Source: Gammaproteobacteria bacterium
GTDB lineage: Bacteria; Pseudomonadota; Gammaproteobacteria; Thiohalospirales; Thiohalospiraceae
Direction of reading: 5' to 3'
Assembly (NCBI GenBank): GCA_024277595.1
Contig: JAJRUV010000117.1
Span: 1 to 33,246 of the forward strand
DNA length: 33,246 bases
Under the pieces are notes generated by a model that made no database searches, had not been told where the DNA came from, and saw nothing but the letters and a program-made list of their open reading frames with translations. The position numbers and the translations under genes were made by a program. Shown here one piece after another: positions 8,434-16,656 of the stretch; positions within the stretch are counted from its first letter, which is position 1; the number at the start of each line of letters is the position of its first letter.

Positions 8434-8985
8434 TTAAAAATTAACATCAGGGAATTCGCGTTGTGTTGCAAGTTCAAGTGTAAAATAATTAAAAATTTTA
8501 AAATTAAATATTCTCGCCATGATATTGCTGGGAAACGATTCAACCAGTGTGTTGAATTTCCGTACTGCCGCATTATAATTTTGCCGGGCCTGCTGAACCT
8601 CTTTCTCTATCTCATTGAGACTGCTCTGCAGAGCAAGGAAGTTACTGCTTGCCTTGAGATCAGGGTACTGTTCCGCAACGGCCAGCAGGTTATTCAATGA
8701 TCGGGAAATTTCACTTTCGCTGGCTGCGCGCTGTGCAATGTTATTCCCGCTGGTTCGCTGCTCTGTGGTTTTTTGCAGTAGCTCTGATTCATGTTGTCCA
8801 TACCCTTTCACTGCTTTAATCAGGTTGGGGATGAGGTTATAACGCCGCCTCAGCGCTACATCGATGCCGCTCCACTGCTCTTCTAACATATTGCGGCGTT
8901 TAATAAAACTATTATATGTCCCGACAAGCCATAAAACGGCAACAAGGCAAATAAACAGGATTATCGGTGCGTACTCTTCGAACAT
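8434..8985 (-). CDS. LemA family protein
   Basis: This 183-aa protein has a single N-terminal transmembrane segment (residues ~8-24, outside-facing helical domain). Typical LemA sequence follows: YNSFIKRRNMLEEQWSGIDVALRRRYNLIPNLIKAVKGYGQHE. The later block EKEVQQARQNYNAAVRKFNTLVESFPSNIMA carries the family's YN..V..FN pattern. LemA proteins are helical envelope proteins of unsettled function, often near htpX or TPM-domain genes; neither is present. Here the partner is a cytochrome c5 gene 29 bp downstream. AGGAG lies ~9 nt before the ATG. Confidence 0.93.
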   Translation of the reverse strand: MFEEYAPIILFICLVAVLWLVGTYNSFIKRRNMLEEQWSGIDVALRRRYNLIPNLIKAVKGYGQHESELLQKTTEQRTSGNNIAQRAASESEISRSLNNLLAVAEQYPDLKASSNFLALQSSLNEIEKEVQQARQNYNAAVRKFNTLVESFPSNIMARIFNFKIFNYFTLELATQREFPDVNF

Positions 8986-9619
8986 TTGGATCAGACTCCT
9001 GTAAACTCTTCGTGGTATCTGTACGACTCTCCCTTGAGCCAGCCCAGCTGCCAGAGTAAGCGTACTGATTGCCAGTTTACCAACTATCAGGGCTGTCTGT
9101 ATTAAAAAATATTAAGTGATTATGGTTTATCAGCTTGTATATGCTATGAATTATCCCGGAGATCGAGCGATTAGGGAGAAAACTTGCCATTTTGGCTCGA
9201 AAATTGCGCTGCGGGGGGGAATGATTTTCTGCCTTTATTTATCGGGAAGATCCATTGGCTTGCGTTGCTATTTCCCCGCTATCTCCGCTACAATCCGGAA
9301 TCTTGTGGTTCGTGTCTCTGCGCATTTGATTACATACAGACGGTGCCTGCTTTACTTTCGGTGTCAAAACGCCGGTCTTTGTCTTGCCACCCGATCAGAG
9401 CTGCGGGCCTTGAATAGGTTTGTGGCTTATGGTGATTACCTTCCAGTAGTGTAACTATTCAGCACAGTTAAGAAATGGATATGTGTCGGAAAGCGGGTGT
9501 CAAATCCACCTGTTTTTTGGGCTGCCTGTCGATGTGGTTTGATTTTCAGTGTGAAGTATGGCCTGCGCCAGGCTGATCATTCTTGGTAAAAAAATGAACC
9601 GGATGTACCGGAGATCTAT
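8986..9619. other. 634-bp intergenic region between divergent lemA and ompA-like genes
   Basis: This region must hold the promoters of both divergent units, but I cannot assign a clear -35/-10 pair. A small hairpin GCCTG cgc CAGGC sits at 9561-9573, and ACCGG is repeated just before the ribosome-binding site GGAG of the gene at 9620. Two open frames (9116-9454 and 9184-9417) lack Shine-Dalgarno, domain or codon-pattern support. Confidence 0.5.
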
Positions 9620-10687
9620 ATGAAAAAAACGCTCATTCTATTGCTCGGGGTTATCGCGCTTGTGCTGCTGCTCTGGTTGTGCATGGGACAGCATGCGCCA
9701 GCTATTGAACAGGATCTTGTGACTCGTACGGATGATTCACTGAACGCGGTTGGCATCAATTGGTCTCATGTTGGTATCGATGGCCGGGATGTCACATTGA
9801 TGGGTACTGCACCCAGTACCGCTCTTCGGGACAAGGCGGGGGAGATTGTCCGCAGTGTCTATGGCGTGCGTACCGTTGATAACCGTATCGCTGTCGAGAA
9901 GCCGACCCTGTCTGCAGCAGCTGTTCCACCACCTGTACCCTACGAGATTGGTTTCATCAAAGATGAGAGCGGGGTGATTGTTAACGGTATGGTGCCGGAT
10001 GAAGAGAGCCGGGCAGCGGTGATCGCAGCAGCCAGCCAACATATTGGTGTCGATAAAGTTCAGGATCAGCTGGAAATTGTTTCCGGTGCTCCTGTCGGTT
10101 GGCTTTCTGCCGCAGAGGGTATTGCGGCCATACTGGATCAATTTGTCAGCATGAATGCAACGTTGGTTGATACCGATCTTCGATTGGCCGGAATTGTTGA
10201 CTCTGATAGCACACGGACGGATGTCGAACAGGCCATTAGCGACTCTCTGGCGGCAGGTGGTTATAGACACCAGTATGATATTGCCGTACCAGCACCTGCG
10301 ACTATTGCAACTGAAATCAGTTGTCAACAGCAGTTCGAAAAGTTACTGGCTGAGCGGAAAATTCATTTTGAAACAGCTCGTGCGCAAATCGCTCCGGAAA
10401 GCTATTCACTGCTTGATGACCTTGCGCGTGTTGCATCTGAATGTCGTGAAGCGAAAATCGAAATTGAGGGACATACCGATGCGAACGGAAGTGAGCAGAT
10501 GAATAGGAAGCTGAGCCAGGCACGCGCCGAATCGGTGGTCGAATACCTGACGGCTAAGGGAGTCGCCGCAGACCGGCTGTCTGCCGCAGGTTATGGAGAA
10601 TCAAGACCTGTTGCTGACAACAAAACCGAAGCCGGACGCGCAAAAAATCGTCGTATCGAGTTTAACGTCAATATTCAGGGGAGTTAG
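9620..10687 (+). CDS. OmpA-family protein with tandem BON-like domains
   Basis: This is a 355-aa envelope protein. Residues 5-22 are a hydrophobic signal/anchor. Residues ~33-92 form a BON-like unit (VTLMGTAPS..VRSVYGVRTVDNRI). A second follows at ~110-155 (GVIVNGMVPDEESR..VDKVQDQLEI) and a degenerate third at ~160-222. Residues ~240-352 are an OmpA C-terminal domain (IHFETARAQI, then IEIEGHTDANG, then AESVVEYLTAKGVAADRLSAAGYGESRPVADN, then RAKNRRIEF). Asp287 and Arg344/345 are in the positions that bind peptidoglycan diaminopimelate. Cys235 and Cys275 could form a disulfide. The BON-plus-OmpA layout resembles mycobacterial ArfA/OmpATb. Two nucleotides separate it from the next gene, which it probably co-expresses. 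GGAG precedes the ATG by 7 nt. Confidence 0.88.
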   Translation: MKKTLILLLGVIALVLLLWLCMGQHAPAIEQDLVTRTDDSLNAVGINWSHVGIDGRDVTLMGTAPSTALRDKAGEIVRSVYGVRTVDNRIAVEKPTLSAAAVPPPVPYEIGFIKDESGVIVNGMVPDEESRAAVIAAASQHIGVDKVQDQLEIVSGAPVGWLSAAEGIAAILDQFVSMNATLVDTDLRLAGIVDSDSTRTDVEQAISDSLAAGGYRHQYDIAVPAPATIATEISCQQQFEKLLAERKIHFETARAQIAPESYSLLDDLARVASECREAKIEIEGHTDANGSEQMNRKLSQARAESVVEYLTAKGVAADRLSAAGYGESRPVADNKTEAGRAKNRRIEFNVNIQGS

Positions 10688-10689
10688 TC

Positions 10690-11451
10690 ATGGGTTATTT
10701 AGTCGGGCAGATAATTCTGTGTTTGTTAATCGCATTTGTACTTGGGTTTGTCATTGGCTGTCTTTTCTGCCGCAGCAGGCGCACTGAATCCGTTGATGAT
10801 ATCGACTGGGCGGGCAGACATGAGCGTCTGAAGAATGACCATGCGGAGTTGCAGGGTGAAAGTGGTAATTGGGCGGTTCGTTTTGAGCAGCTAAAACAGA
10901 GTTATGAACGCCTGAAAGATGGACAGGTGGAACTTCAACAAGAGCGTAACGACTGGAAGGAAAAACATGATGCGCTATTGGTTGCCAAGGATGCCAGTCA
11001 GGTTACCACTCATGAGTATCGTGAAGGTCTGGTCAGTGATGATTATCCCTATCCGGTTGAAGAGGTTGAAGGTATTGGCAAAGGTTTTGGCAAGAAGCTA
11101 CGGGATTTGGGAATCGAAACCACCGAAGATTTGCTGCAGCGTTGTTGCACCAATGATGGTTGGGAAGAAACCGCGAACAGGATTGGCCTGAAAGAACAGT
11201 ATGTTGTCAGAAAATGGGCAAGCATGGCAGATTTGATGCGTGTCCCCGGGGTTATGGGACAGTTTGCAGAGTTGCTTGAGTTTTCCGGCGTTGAATCAGT
11301 GCAGGATTTGTCCACACGGGAACCTGACCAGCTTCTGGAAAAACTTAAAAAAGTCAATGAGCGCGAGCATCGTGTCAAGGAGGTTCCTGGAGTGGATGTT
11401 GTCAGTCACTGGATTAATAGCGCCAAATCCTTGAGTATAGTGATGAAATGA
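10690..11451 (+). CDS. Membrane-anchored coiled-coil protein with DUF4332 helix-hairpin-helix domain
   Basis: This 253-aa protein has an N-terminal transmembrane helix (residues 4-26) ending in CRSRR. A charged, probably coiled-coil stretch follows (~40-100, repeats of ERLK/EQLKQSYERLKDG). The C-terminal DUF4332-type domain is built of helix-hairpin-helix units: VEGIGKGFGKKLRDLGI (126-142), VPGVMGQFAELLEFSGV (185-201) and a shorter VPGVDVVSHWINSA (232-245). Such HhH units usually bind DNA non-specifically or mediate protein contacts; with a membrane anchor the role is unclear. GGGGAG lies ~7 nt before the ATG. The start is 2 nt after the OmpA/BON gene stop, so the two form one translational unit and may act together in the envelope. 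Confidence 0.8.
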   Translation: MGYLVGQIILCLLIAFVLGFVIGCLFCRSRRTESVDDIDWAGRHERLKNDHAELQGESGNWAVRFEQLKQSYERLKDGQVELQQERNDWKEKHDALLVAKDASQVTTHEYREGLVSDDYPYPVEEVEGIGKGFGKKLRDLGIETTEDLLQRCCTNDGWEETANRIGLKEQYVVRKWASMADLMRVPGVMGQFAELLEFSGVESVQDLSTREPDQLLEKLKKVNEREHRVKEVPGVDVVSHWINSAKSLSIVMK

Positions 11452-11978
11452 AAACACGAAAAATCCAACCCCGGGGTGCAATATCGACATGCTTCTTCTC
11501 AAATAGCACGGAACTTCGGGATAAGCCAGAGCGTGGCTATCAAGGGCATTTTGTTGATTTGTATGCGCTTTTAACGGCCATCTTGCAAGTTATTGAGAAA
11601 TGTCACTGCTTTGGTTGTGACAAGCGCATCTATATCTGATAATTACTTGTTTTTCAATAGTGACTTGTTATTGTTACAGAAGAGTATTTTGCTTTAGCCT
11701 ATCAGACCAATAAACTAACTCCGACAAGCTTCGGTGGGGCAGGTTATAGTGCTGGTTTTCTACGGTGTTAGTAAAAGTGGTATTTTCCCCTGCCTTTATT
11801 TATAGCAACCAGTTGCTCTTGCTGGTTTCTCGGAAGGCGGTTAGTTGAATTGCATGGGGGTATTCCCTCCCGTTTGTGATGTTAAAAGAATTGTGATGAA
11901 ATCACCAAGTTTCAGAGAGTATATCTTGACAGCTCGCCTGTTTGTGACGGGGGTTTTTATTGTGGATGGGGGTTACTC
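11452..11978 (+). other. 527-bp leader/intergenic region upstream of xrtD
   Basis: No credible gene is present. A 63-codon frame from 11448 has no recognisable features. A dyad GTGAT gaa ATCAC (11893-11905) is preceded by another GTGAT at 11876-11880, which could be an operator half-site arrangement. TTGACA occurs at 11926-11931, but no -10 box lies at a proper distance. A G-rich Shine-Dalgarno (ATGGGGG, 11966-11972) precedes the GTG start of xrtD. Confidence 0.4.
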
Positions 11979-13607
11979 GTGGAAGATGGCTTGAAACAGC
12001 AAACCATATGGAAAGAACCAGCATGGATATGGATTGGTCTACTCGGTCTGTTCGGGTTGCTCGGTACTATTTTTTACGATGGCTTGTCTGCAATGGTACG
12101 GGCTTGGGGCAGGGAAGAGTATAGTCATGGTTATATGATTCCACTGGTGGTCGCTTTTCTTGTCTGGCAGAGAAAAGACCAACTGGAAAAAATTCAGTTC
12201 AGCGACTCCTGGGTCGGTGTTGTCATTGTTCTATTGGGGATTGGGCTCTATTTTTTGGGCGAGTTGAGCACTCTTTATATCATTATCCAGTACGCTTTTC
12301 TGGTAACTGTTTTCGGTATTGCGTTTTGTATGGTGGGCCGGGAAGGCATGCGGAAGATCTGGGTTCCATTGCTCTTCCTGGGTTTTATGATCCCGTTACC
12401 ATCGTTCCTCTTTAATAACCTCTCCTCTCTGCTCCAGCTGATTTCATCTCAGCTAGGGGTTTCAGTAATCCGTTTTTTCGGCGTCAGTGTCTATCTGGAA
12501 GGAAATGTCATTGATCTGGGGAACTATCAGTTGCAGGTAGTTGAAGCCTGTAATGGACTGCGTTATCTGTTCCCGTTAATGAGTCTGGCCTTTTTGTGTG
12601 CCTATTTTTTCAAGGGTGCTCTCTGGAAGCGGGCCGTTATCTTTATTTCCAGCATTCCGATTACGGTATTGATGAACAGCTTTCGCATTGGTGTCACCGG
12701 GGTTCTCGTTGATTACAAGGGCATTGCGATGGCGGAAGGGTTTCTTCATGACTTTGAAGGCTGGTTTATTTTCATGAGCTGCCTGGGAGTTCTTATTGCC
12801 GAGATGTGGGTATTGTCTAAAATAGGTCGTGATGGAAGTCGGCCGCTGCGCGAAGTGTTTGGCCTTGATTTTCCCAATCCTTCTCCTGAAGGTGCGGCCA
12901 TTCGTTATCGTTCTTTACCAAAATCACTTGTTTTTTCCGCGTTCTTGCTGGTGATAACAGCGGCATCCTCTTTTTTGGTGGTGCAACGTGAGGAAGTGAT
13001 TCCATCGCGGGCAGATTTTTCCGGGTTTCCATTACAGATTGGCAGCTGGCAGGGAACCGGTGAGCGTATGGAGCAAATCTATATTGATGCACTCAAGTTT
13101 GATGACTACATCATGGCGAATTTTGACAATGGTGCCGGGAAAGTCATTAATTTTTACGTTGCCTATTATGGGTCACAGAGAAAGGGTGAATCGGCTCATT
13201 CTCCCCGGTCGTGCCTGCCTGGAGATGGATGGCAAATGACCGGGTTGACGGTCAAGAGTATCGAAGGTGCGGGTACGAATGGTATTCCTCTGAGGGTAAA
13301 CCGCGTTGAAATACAGAAAGGCGATTATAAGCAGTTGGTCTACTACTGGTTTAATCAACGAGGCCGGGTGATTACCAATGAATATCTGGTGAAATGGTAT
13401 CTGTTCTGGGATGCATTGACCAAAAATCGTACAGATGGGGCGTTAGTTAGATTGACCACGCTGGTGATGCCGAATGAAGATATAAAAGAAGTGGAAGAGC
13501 GACTGGATGATTTCACAAAATCTGTTGCCGGGGTGCTTGATGATTACGTTCCTGGAGATACCATTGATACTAGTGTAACTGCGCCCCAGGTTGCGATCCG
13601 GAAATAA
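11979..13607 (+). CDS. xrtD: VPLPA-CTERM-specific exosortase XrtD with fused EpsI-like domain
   Basis: This 542-aa inner-membrane transpeptidase-like protease is predicted to cut and process C-terminally tagged exported proteins. The N-terminal ~285 residues are a multi-pass exosortase core with the three catalytic residues in family context: Cys191 in VVEACNGLRY, Arg236 in MNSFRIGVTG and His257 in FLHDFEGW. YSHGYMIPLVV (48-58) is another exosortase signature. After a further membrane segment (~316-335), residues ~345-525 form an EpsI-type periplasmic domain with the conserved HSPRSCLPGDGW (His407, Cys412). The fusion is characteristic of XrtD. The start is GTG with a strong G-rich ribosome site. 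The VPLPA-CTERM substrate encoded at 16657 supports the subtype. No polysaccharide genes are adjacent. Confidence 0.92.
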   Translation: MEDGLKQQTIWKEPAWIWIGLLGLFGLLGTIFYDGLSAMVRAWGREEYSHGYMIPLVVAFLVWQRKDQLEKIQFSDSWVGVVIVLLGIGLYFLGELSTLYIIIQYAFLVTVFGIAFCMVGREGMRKIWVPLLFLGFMIPLPSFLFNNLSSLLQLISSQLGVSVIRFFGVSVYLEGNVIDLGNYQLQVVEACNGLRYLFPLMSLAFLCAYFFKGALWKRAVIFISSIPITVLMNSFRIGVTGVLVDYKGIAMAEGFLHDFEGWFIFMSCLGVLIAEMWVLSKIGRDGSRPLREVFGLDFPNPSPEGAAIRYRSLPKSLVFSAFLLVITAASSFLVVQREEVIPSRADFSGFPLQIGSWQGTGERMEQIYIDALKFDDYIMANFDNGAGKVINFYVAYYGSQRKGESAHSPRSCLPGDGWQMTGLTVKSIEGAGTNGIPLRVNRVEIQKGDYKQLVYYWFNQRGRVITNEYLVKWYLFWDALTKNRTDGALVRLTTLVMPNEDIKEVEERLDDFTKSVAGVLDDYVPGDTIDTSVTAPQVAIRK

Positions 13608-13628
13608 GGAAAGTTATTCCGGTTTCCG

Positions 13629-13749
13629 CTAACTACTCAGATCGCTCCTGAAATTCGTCAGTTCAAGGCGAAAAATGTGAGTTTACGCAGGGAAATGATC
13701 ATTTTTTAACGCGGAAGTAGCGGATTTCAGGGGTGATTTGGGTAGTTAC
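13629..13749 (-). repeat. Palindromic MITE-like element, copy A (inverted)
   Basis: This 121-bp unit begins CTAACTACTCAGATCGCTCC and ends GGGTGATTTGGGTAGTTAC. It is the reverse complement of the element at 17472-17592 in more diverged form; it keeps GTTCAAGGCGAAAAA and ATGATCATTTTTTAACGC on the plus strand. It lies between the xrtD stop and prsT, in the 245-bp gap that must also hold any prsT promoter, and could affect transcript read-through. Confidence 0.8.
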
Positions 13750-13852
13750 GAATGAACAAGAGTGACTAAACAACGTTATTGCATGTAACTTGTTGTTATG
13801 TTGAATATTAAATCCGTGAATTGAAAACGGGTATATGCGTGCTGGAGACAAT

Positions 13853-16240
13853 ATGTTTTATCAAGGGGTGAAGTATCTTTGCTTGTCTTTTTTTATGGTG
13901 CTGTTTCTTGCTGCCTGCAGTTCAAGTGAACAGGCTGCCAAATACCTGGAGCGTGGCAAGGCTTATTATGAGGAAGGCAATTACGATAAAGCCAGGGTTG
14001 AGCTAAAAAACGTTCTCCAGATCGACCCAAAAAGTATAGATGGGCACTATTATCTTGCCCTTACACTGGAAAAAAAACAGGATTTGAAGAAGGCCTTTTC
14101 ACATTTTCTGGCGGTATTGGAGCTTGATCCGAAAAGCATCCCTGGTCGGCTCCAGGTTGGGAGATATTATCTGCTCGCCCAACAAAATGATAAGGCAATG
14201 GAGATGGTTCGTTCACTTTTGGCGGATGAACCAGGCAATCCGGAAGGTATTGCTCTGAAGGGTGCCGTGCTTGCCCGCCAAGGCGATGAGGCAGGTGCGC
14301 TGAAGCAAGCCGAAAAGGCTTATCAACTGGCTCCCGGCAACAGGGATGTTGTTCTGCTGTTGTCATCGCTCTATCAGAAAAACCAGGCGGATAAAGCGGC
14401 TGAGGTGCTGATGAAGGGGATGGAAAAAGACCCCGATGCAGAAATTCTTCGCCTGAAGCTGGCAGAAGTGTACTGGAATAGCAAGAATACCGAGGCGTTG
14501 GAGAAGTTGCTGCATGAAAGTATCGATAGTTATCCCCGGAACGCTCTGTATGTAACCCAGCTGGCGCAGCTCTACACCAGGTTGGAACAACTGGATAAAG
14601 CAGAAAAAGTTCTGCGTGATTCGGTTGCGGCTAACCCGGAGGATGAAGATCGGGAGCTGGTACTGGGCACTTTTTTACAGGAAAAACGGGGCGACAAAGC
14701 AGCTGAAACGGAACTTCTCAGATTTATTGATAAAAACCCGGAAGCTTACAAGGTTCGTTTTGGTCTGGCAAAGCTGTACAAAAAAAATAATAAACCGAAG
14801 CAGGCGGAACAACTGTACGTTGATATTATCAAAATAAGGGGAACGAATCTGGAAGGTTTGCAGGCAAAAAATGAACTGGCAATCCTTCGTTTGGACAATG
14901 GGCAGCATACTGACTCAAAACAACTGGTTACAGATGTGCTGGAAAACAACCCCAACGATCCACAGGCGCTGATGACGCGTGGGCGCATAGCCTTGCAGCA
15001 AGGGGATGCAAAGGGGGCCATCAATGATTTTCGTACTATCCTGCTGGGTGATCCTGCTTCTGACTCCATTCTGGTGCTGTTGGCCAGTGCGCATATGCGT
15101 AATAGTGAACCGGAACTGGCCCGGGAAAGTTTGCGCAAGGCCATTAAAGTCAATCCCCGTGCGTTCAAAGCCCGTTATGCATTGATCAGTTTTCTGACTT
15201 CGCAAAAAAAATATGATGATGCCCTGCGGCAGGCGGCAGAGCTTTTGAAATTGGCGCCCGATGATCGTCGGGGGCTGTTAACCGTGGCCGATATCCATGC
15301 CTTCAAGGGTAACTGGAAACAGGCCGAGCAGGCTGCCCAAAAAATCAAGCAGAATTATCCGGAAAATTCTGCAGGAAATATCAAGCTGGGACAGCTGTAT
15401 GCTGCACAAAAGAGATATGATGAGGCTATCAGCGAGCTTGAAATTGCCATTAAAAAATCTCCCGAACAAGCTGCTCCCGTTATTGCATTGACGAAGACCT
15501 ACGTGGCGAAAGGCAAGCCGGACAACGCGATTTCCCTGTTGCTACAGCAAATCAAAAAATCACCTGCCAATCAAGGCGGATACTATAATCTTCTGGGCGA
15601 ACTCTACCTGCTGCGACAGCAGGAACAGCAGGCAATCAATGCCTTTCAGAACTCAATTTCATCTTCATCGAAAAAAAGCTGGAATGCTGCGGTAAAAAAC
15701 CTGGCCAATATTTACTTGAAGCAGGGTAACAAGGATGAAGCAGTAAAGCTTGTCAGGGATGCTGTAGAAAAGGAGCCAGGCAACAGCGTATCCATGCTCT
15801 TTCTGGCCGGTATTTATGAGCGTACTGCTGACTATGATTATGCGATACAGCTCTACAGGGAAATGCTGAAAGTGAATCCAGGCAGTGATGTGGCTTCCAA
15901 CAATCTCGCTTCACTGTTGACTGACTTCAAAGGCGATGCTGCAAGCCTGCAACAGGCACTCAAACTGGCCGGACATTTCAAAAACTCTCCCAATCCGGCC
16001 TATATCGATACGCTTGGGTGGGCGTATTACAAATCCGGTGATACTGGCAAGGCCCTGGCGCTGCTGAAAAAAGCAGTACAAAAGGCTCCAAAGGTAACCA
16101 TTTTTAACTACCATCTTGGTGTGGTGTACTCTGCGGCTGGAGATAAAGCTCTTGCGCGCGAGCATCTGGGAGCAGTACTGGCGGCAGAAGATGGGTTGCA
16201 GTATGCAGATGAAGCCAAAAAAATACTTGATTCGCTATAA
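13853..16240 (+). CDS. prsT: PEP-CTERM system TPR-repeat lipoprotein PrsT
   Basis: This 795-aa lipoprotein has signal peptide and lipobox FLAAC (Cys22), then SSSEQAAKYLERGKAYYEEGNYDKARVELKNVLQIDP, which opens a long solenoid of TPR units (roughly 20) running to the C-terminus. This matches the very long TPR lipoprotein PrsT that accompanies PEP-CTERM/exosortase loci in Gram-negative bacteria. It is thought to act as an envelope scaffold for exopolysaccharide or substrate handling; the exact role is not proven. An in-frame ATG at 13835 exists, but the ATG at 13853 has GGAG 5 nt upstream and gives a proper signal peptide, so I prefer it. It is separated from xrtD by a MITE copy. Confidence 0.9.
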   Translation: MFYQGVKYLCLSFFMVLFLAACSSSEQAAKYLERGKAYYEEGNYDKARVELKNVLQIDPKSIDGHYYLALTLEKKQDLKKAFSHFLAVLELDPKSIPGRLQVGRYYLLAQQNDKAMEMVRSLLADEPGNPEGIALKGAVLARQGDEAGALKQAEKAYQLAPGNRDVVLLLSSLYQKNQADKAAEVLMKGMEKDPDAEILRLKLAEVYWNSKNTEALEKLLHESIDSYPRNALYVTQLAQLYTRLEQLDKAEKVLRDSVAANPEDEDRELVLGTFLQEKRGDKAAETELLRFIDKNPEAYKVRFGLAKLYKKNNKPKQAEQLYVDIIKIRGTNLEGLQAKNELAILRLDNGQHTDSKQLVTDVLENNPNDPQALMTRGRIALQQGDAKGAINDFRTILLGDPASDSILVLLASAHMRNSEPELARESLRKAIKVNPRAFKARYALISFLTSQKKYDDALRQAAELLKLAPDDRRGLLTVADIHAFKGNWKQAEQAAQKIKQNYPENSAGNIKLGQLYAAQKRYDEAISELEIAIKKSPEQAAPVIALTKTYVAKGKPDNAISLLLQQIKKSPANQGGYYNLLGELYLLRQQEQQAINAFQNSISSSSKKSWNAAVKNLANIYLKQGNKDEAVKLVRDAVEKEPGNSVSMLFLAGIYERTADYDYAIQLYREMLKVNPGSDVASNNLASLLTDFKGDAASLQQALKLAGHFKNSPNPAYIDTLGWAYYKSGDTGKALALLKKAVQKAPKVTIFNYHLGVVYSAAGDKALAREHLGAVLAAEDGLQYADEAKKILDSL

Positions 16241-16375
16241 AATGCCCCCGCATAAGCATATTGCAAAGTACTGCATTGGGCTGTCGGTGCGGGAGTCTGG
16301 CGCTGTTCTCCAATCAGCTCGATAGCGGTTGACTTGTGATAATGGGGTTTACCTCTTGCAAATGCCAATATAGCG

Positions 16376-16399
16376 ATATTGACGTCGTCAATATTTTTT
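16376..16399 (+). terminator. Probable rho-independent terminator after prsT
   Basis: The stem ATATTGAC / GTCAATAT with a 3-nt loop is followed at once by six T. It lies 136 bp after the prsT stop and ~230 bp before the substrate gene, so the VPLPA-CTERM gene is likely transcribed separately. The stem is AT-rich, so strength is uncertain. Confidence 0.55.
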
Positions 16400-16601
16400 A
16401 CAAAACAATAAATGGAGAGTAAAGATGTTGCTTCCTATGTAATTAATTGATTTTTTTGTTTTTTATTGTGATTTTGCAAATGGTTTCAAGAGATGCTGAA
16501 TAATTATCCGGGTAATAGTGACGGTTGTTTTTACAGGTTGCTAACCTGCCAATTAAGTTCAGTCATTATAACCTTCTGAAAAAAAAGAACAACAAGGTTT
16601 G

Positions 16602-16617
16602 TGGCGTGAATTATGCA
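16602..16617 (+). promoter_or_regulatory. Candidate sigma-54 (RpoN) promoter for the VPLPA-CTERM gene
   Basis: The sequence TGGCGTGAATTATGCA has the invariant GG (16603-16604) and GC (16615-16616) exactly 10 nt apart, and agrees with TGGCACGNNNNTTGCW at 9 of 12 defined positions. Transcription would start near 16628, giving a ~29-nt leader with the AAGGG ribosome site. Sigma-54 control by PrsK/PrsR is established for PEP-CTERM substrate genes in other bacteria, which raises the prior. Confidence 0.6.
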
Positions 16618-16656
16618 GATCGGTCTGAGGTTATTAAAAAATAAGGGTTGCAAAAA

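Noticed and set aside
9116-9454. 112-codon plus-strand frame in the lemA/ompA intergenic region
   Set aside because: No ribosome site, no recognisable domain, Cys/Arg-rich random-looking composition, and an overlapping second frame (9184-9417) equally plausible by chance.
9449-9461. GTAACTATTCAGC as a remnant of the palindromic MITE
   Set aside because: Only the first ~13 bases resemble the terminus; no interior or opposite end is present, so chance is likely.
9559-9574. Second sigma-54 like site (TGGCCTGCGCCAGGCT) before the OmpA/BON gene
   Set aside because: GG-N10-GC spacing is met, but the sequence is a hairpin palindrome (GCCTG cgc CAGGC) and the -12 element is poor.
11448-11639. 63-codon frame whose ATG overlaps the DUF4332 gene stop (ATGA)
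   Set aside because: The overlap is suggestive, but the translation shows no hydrophobic, repeat or domain features and there is no independent support.
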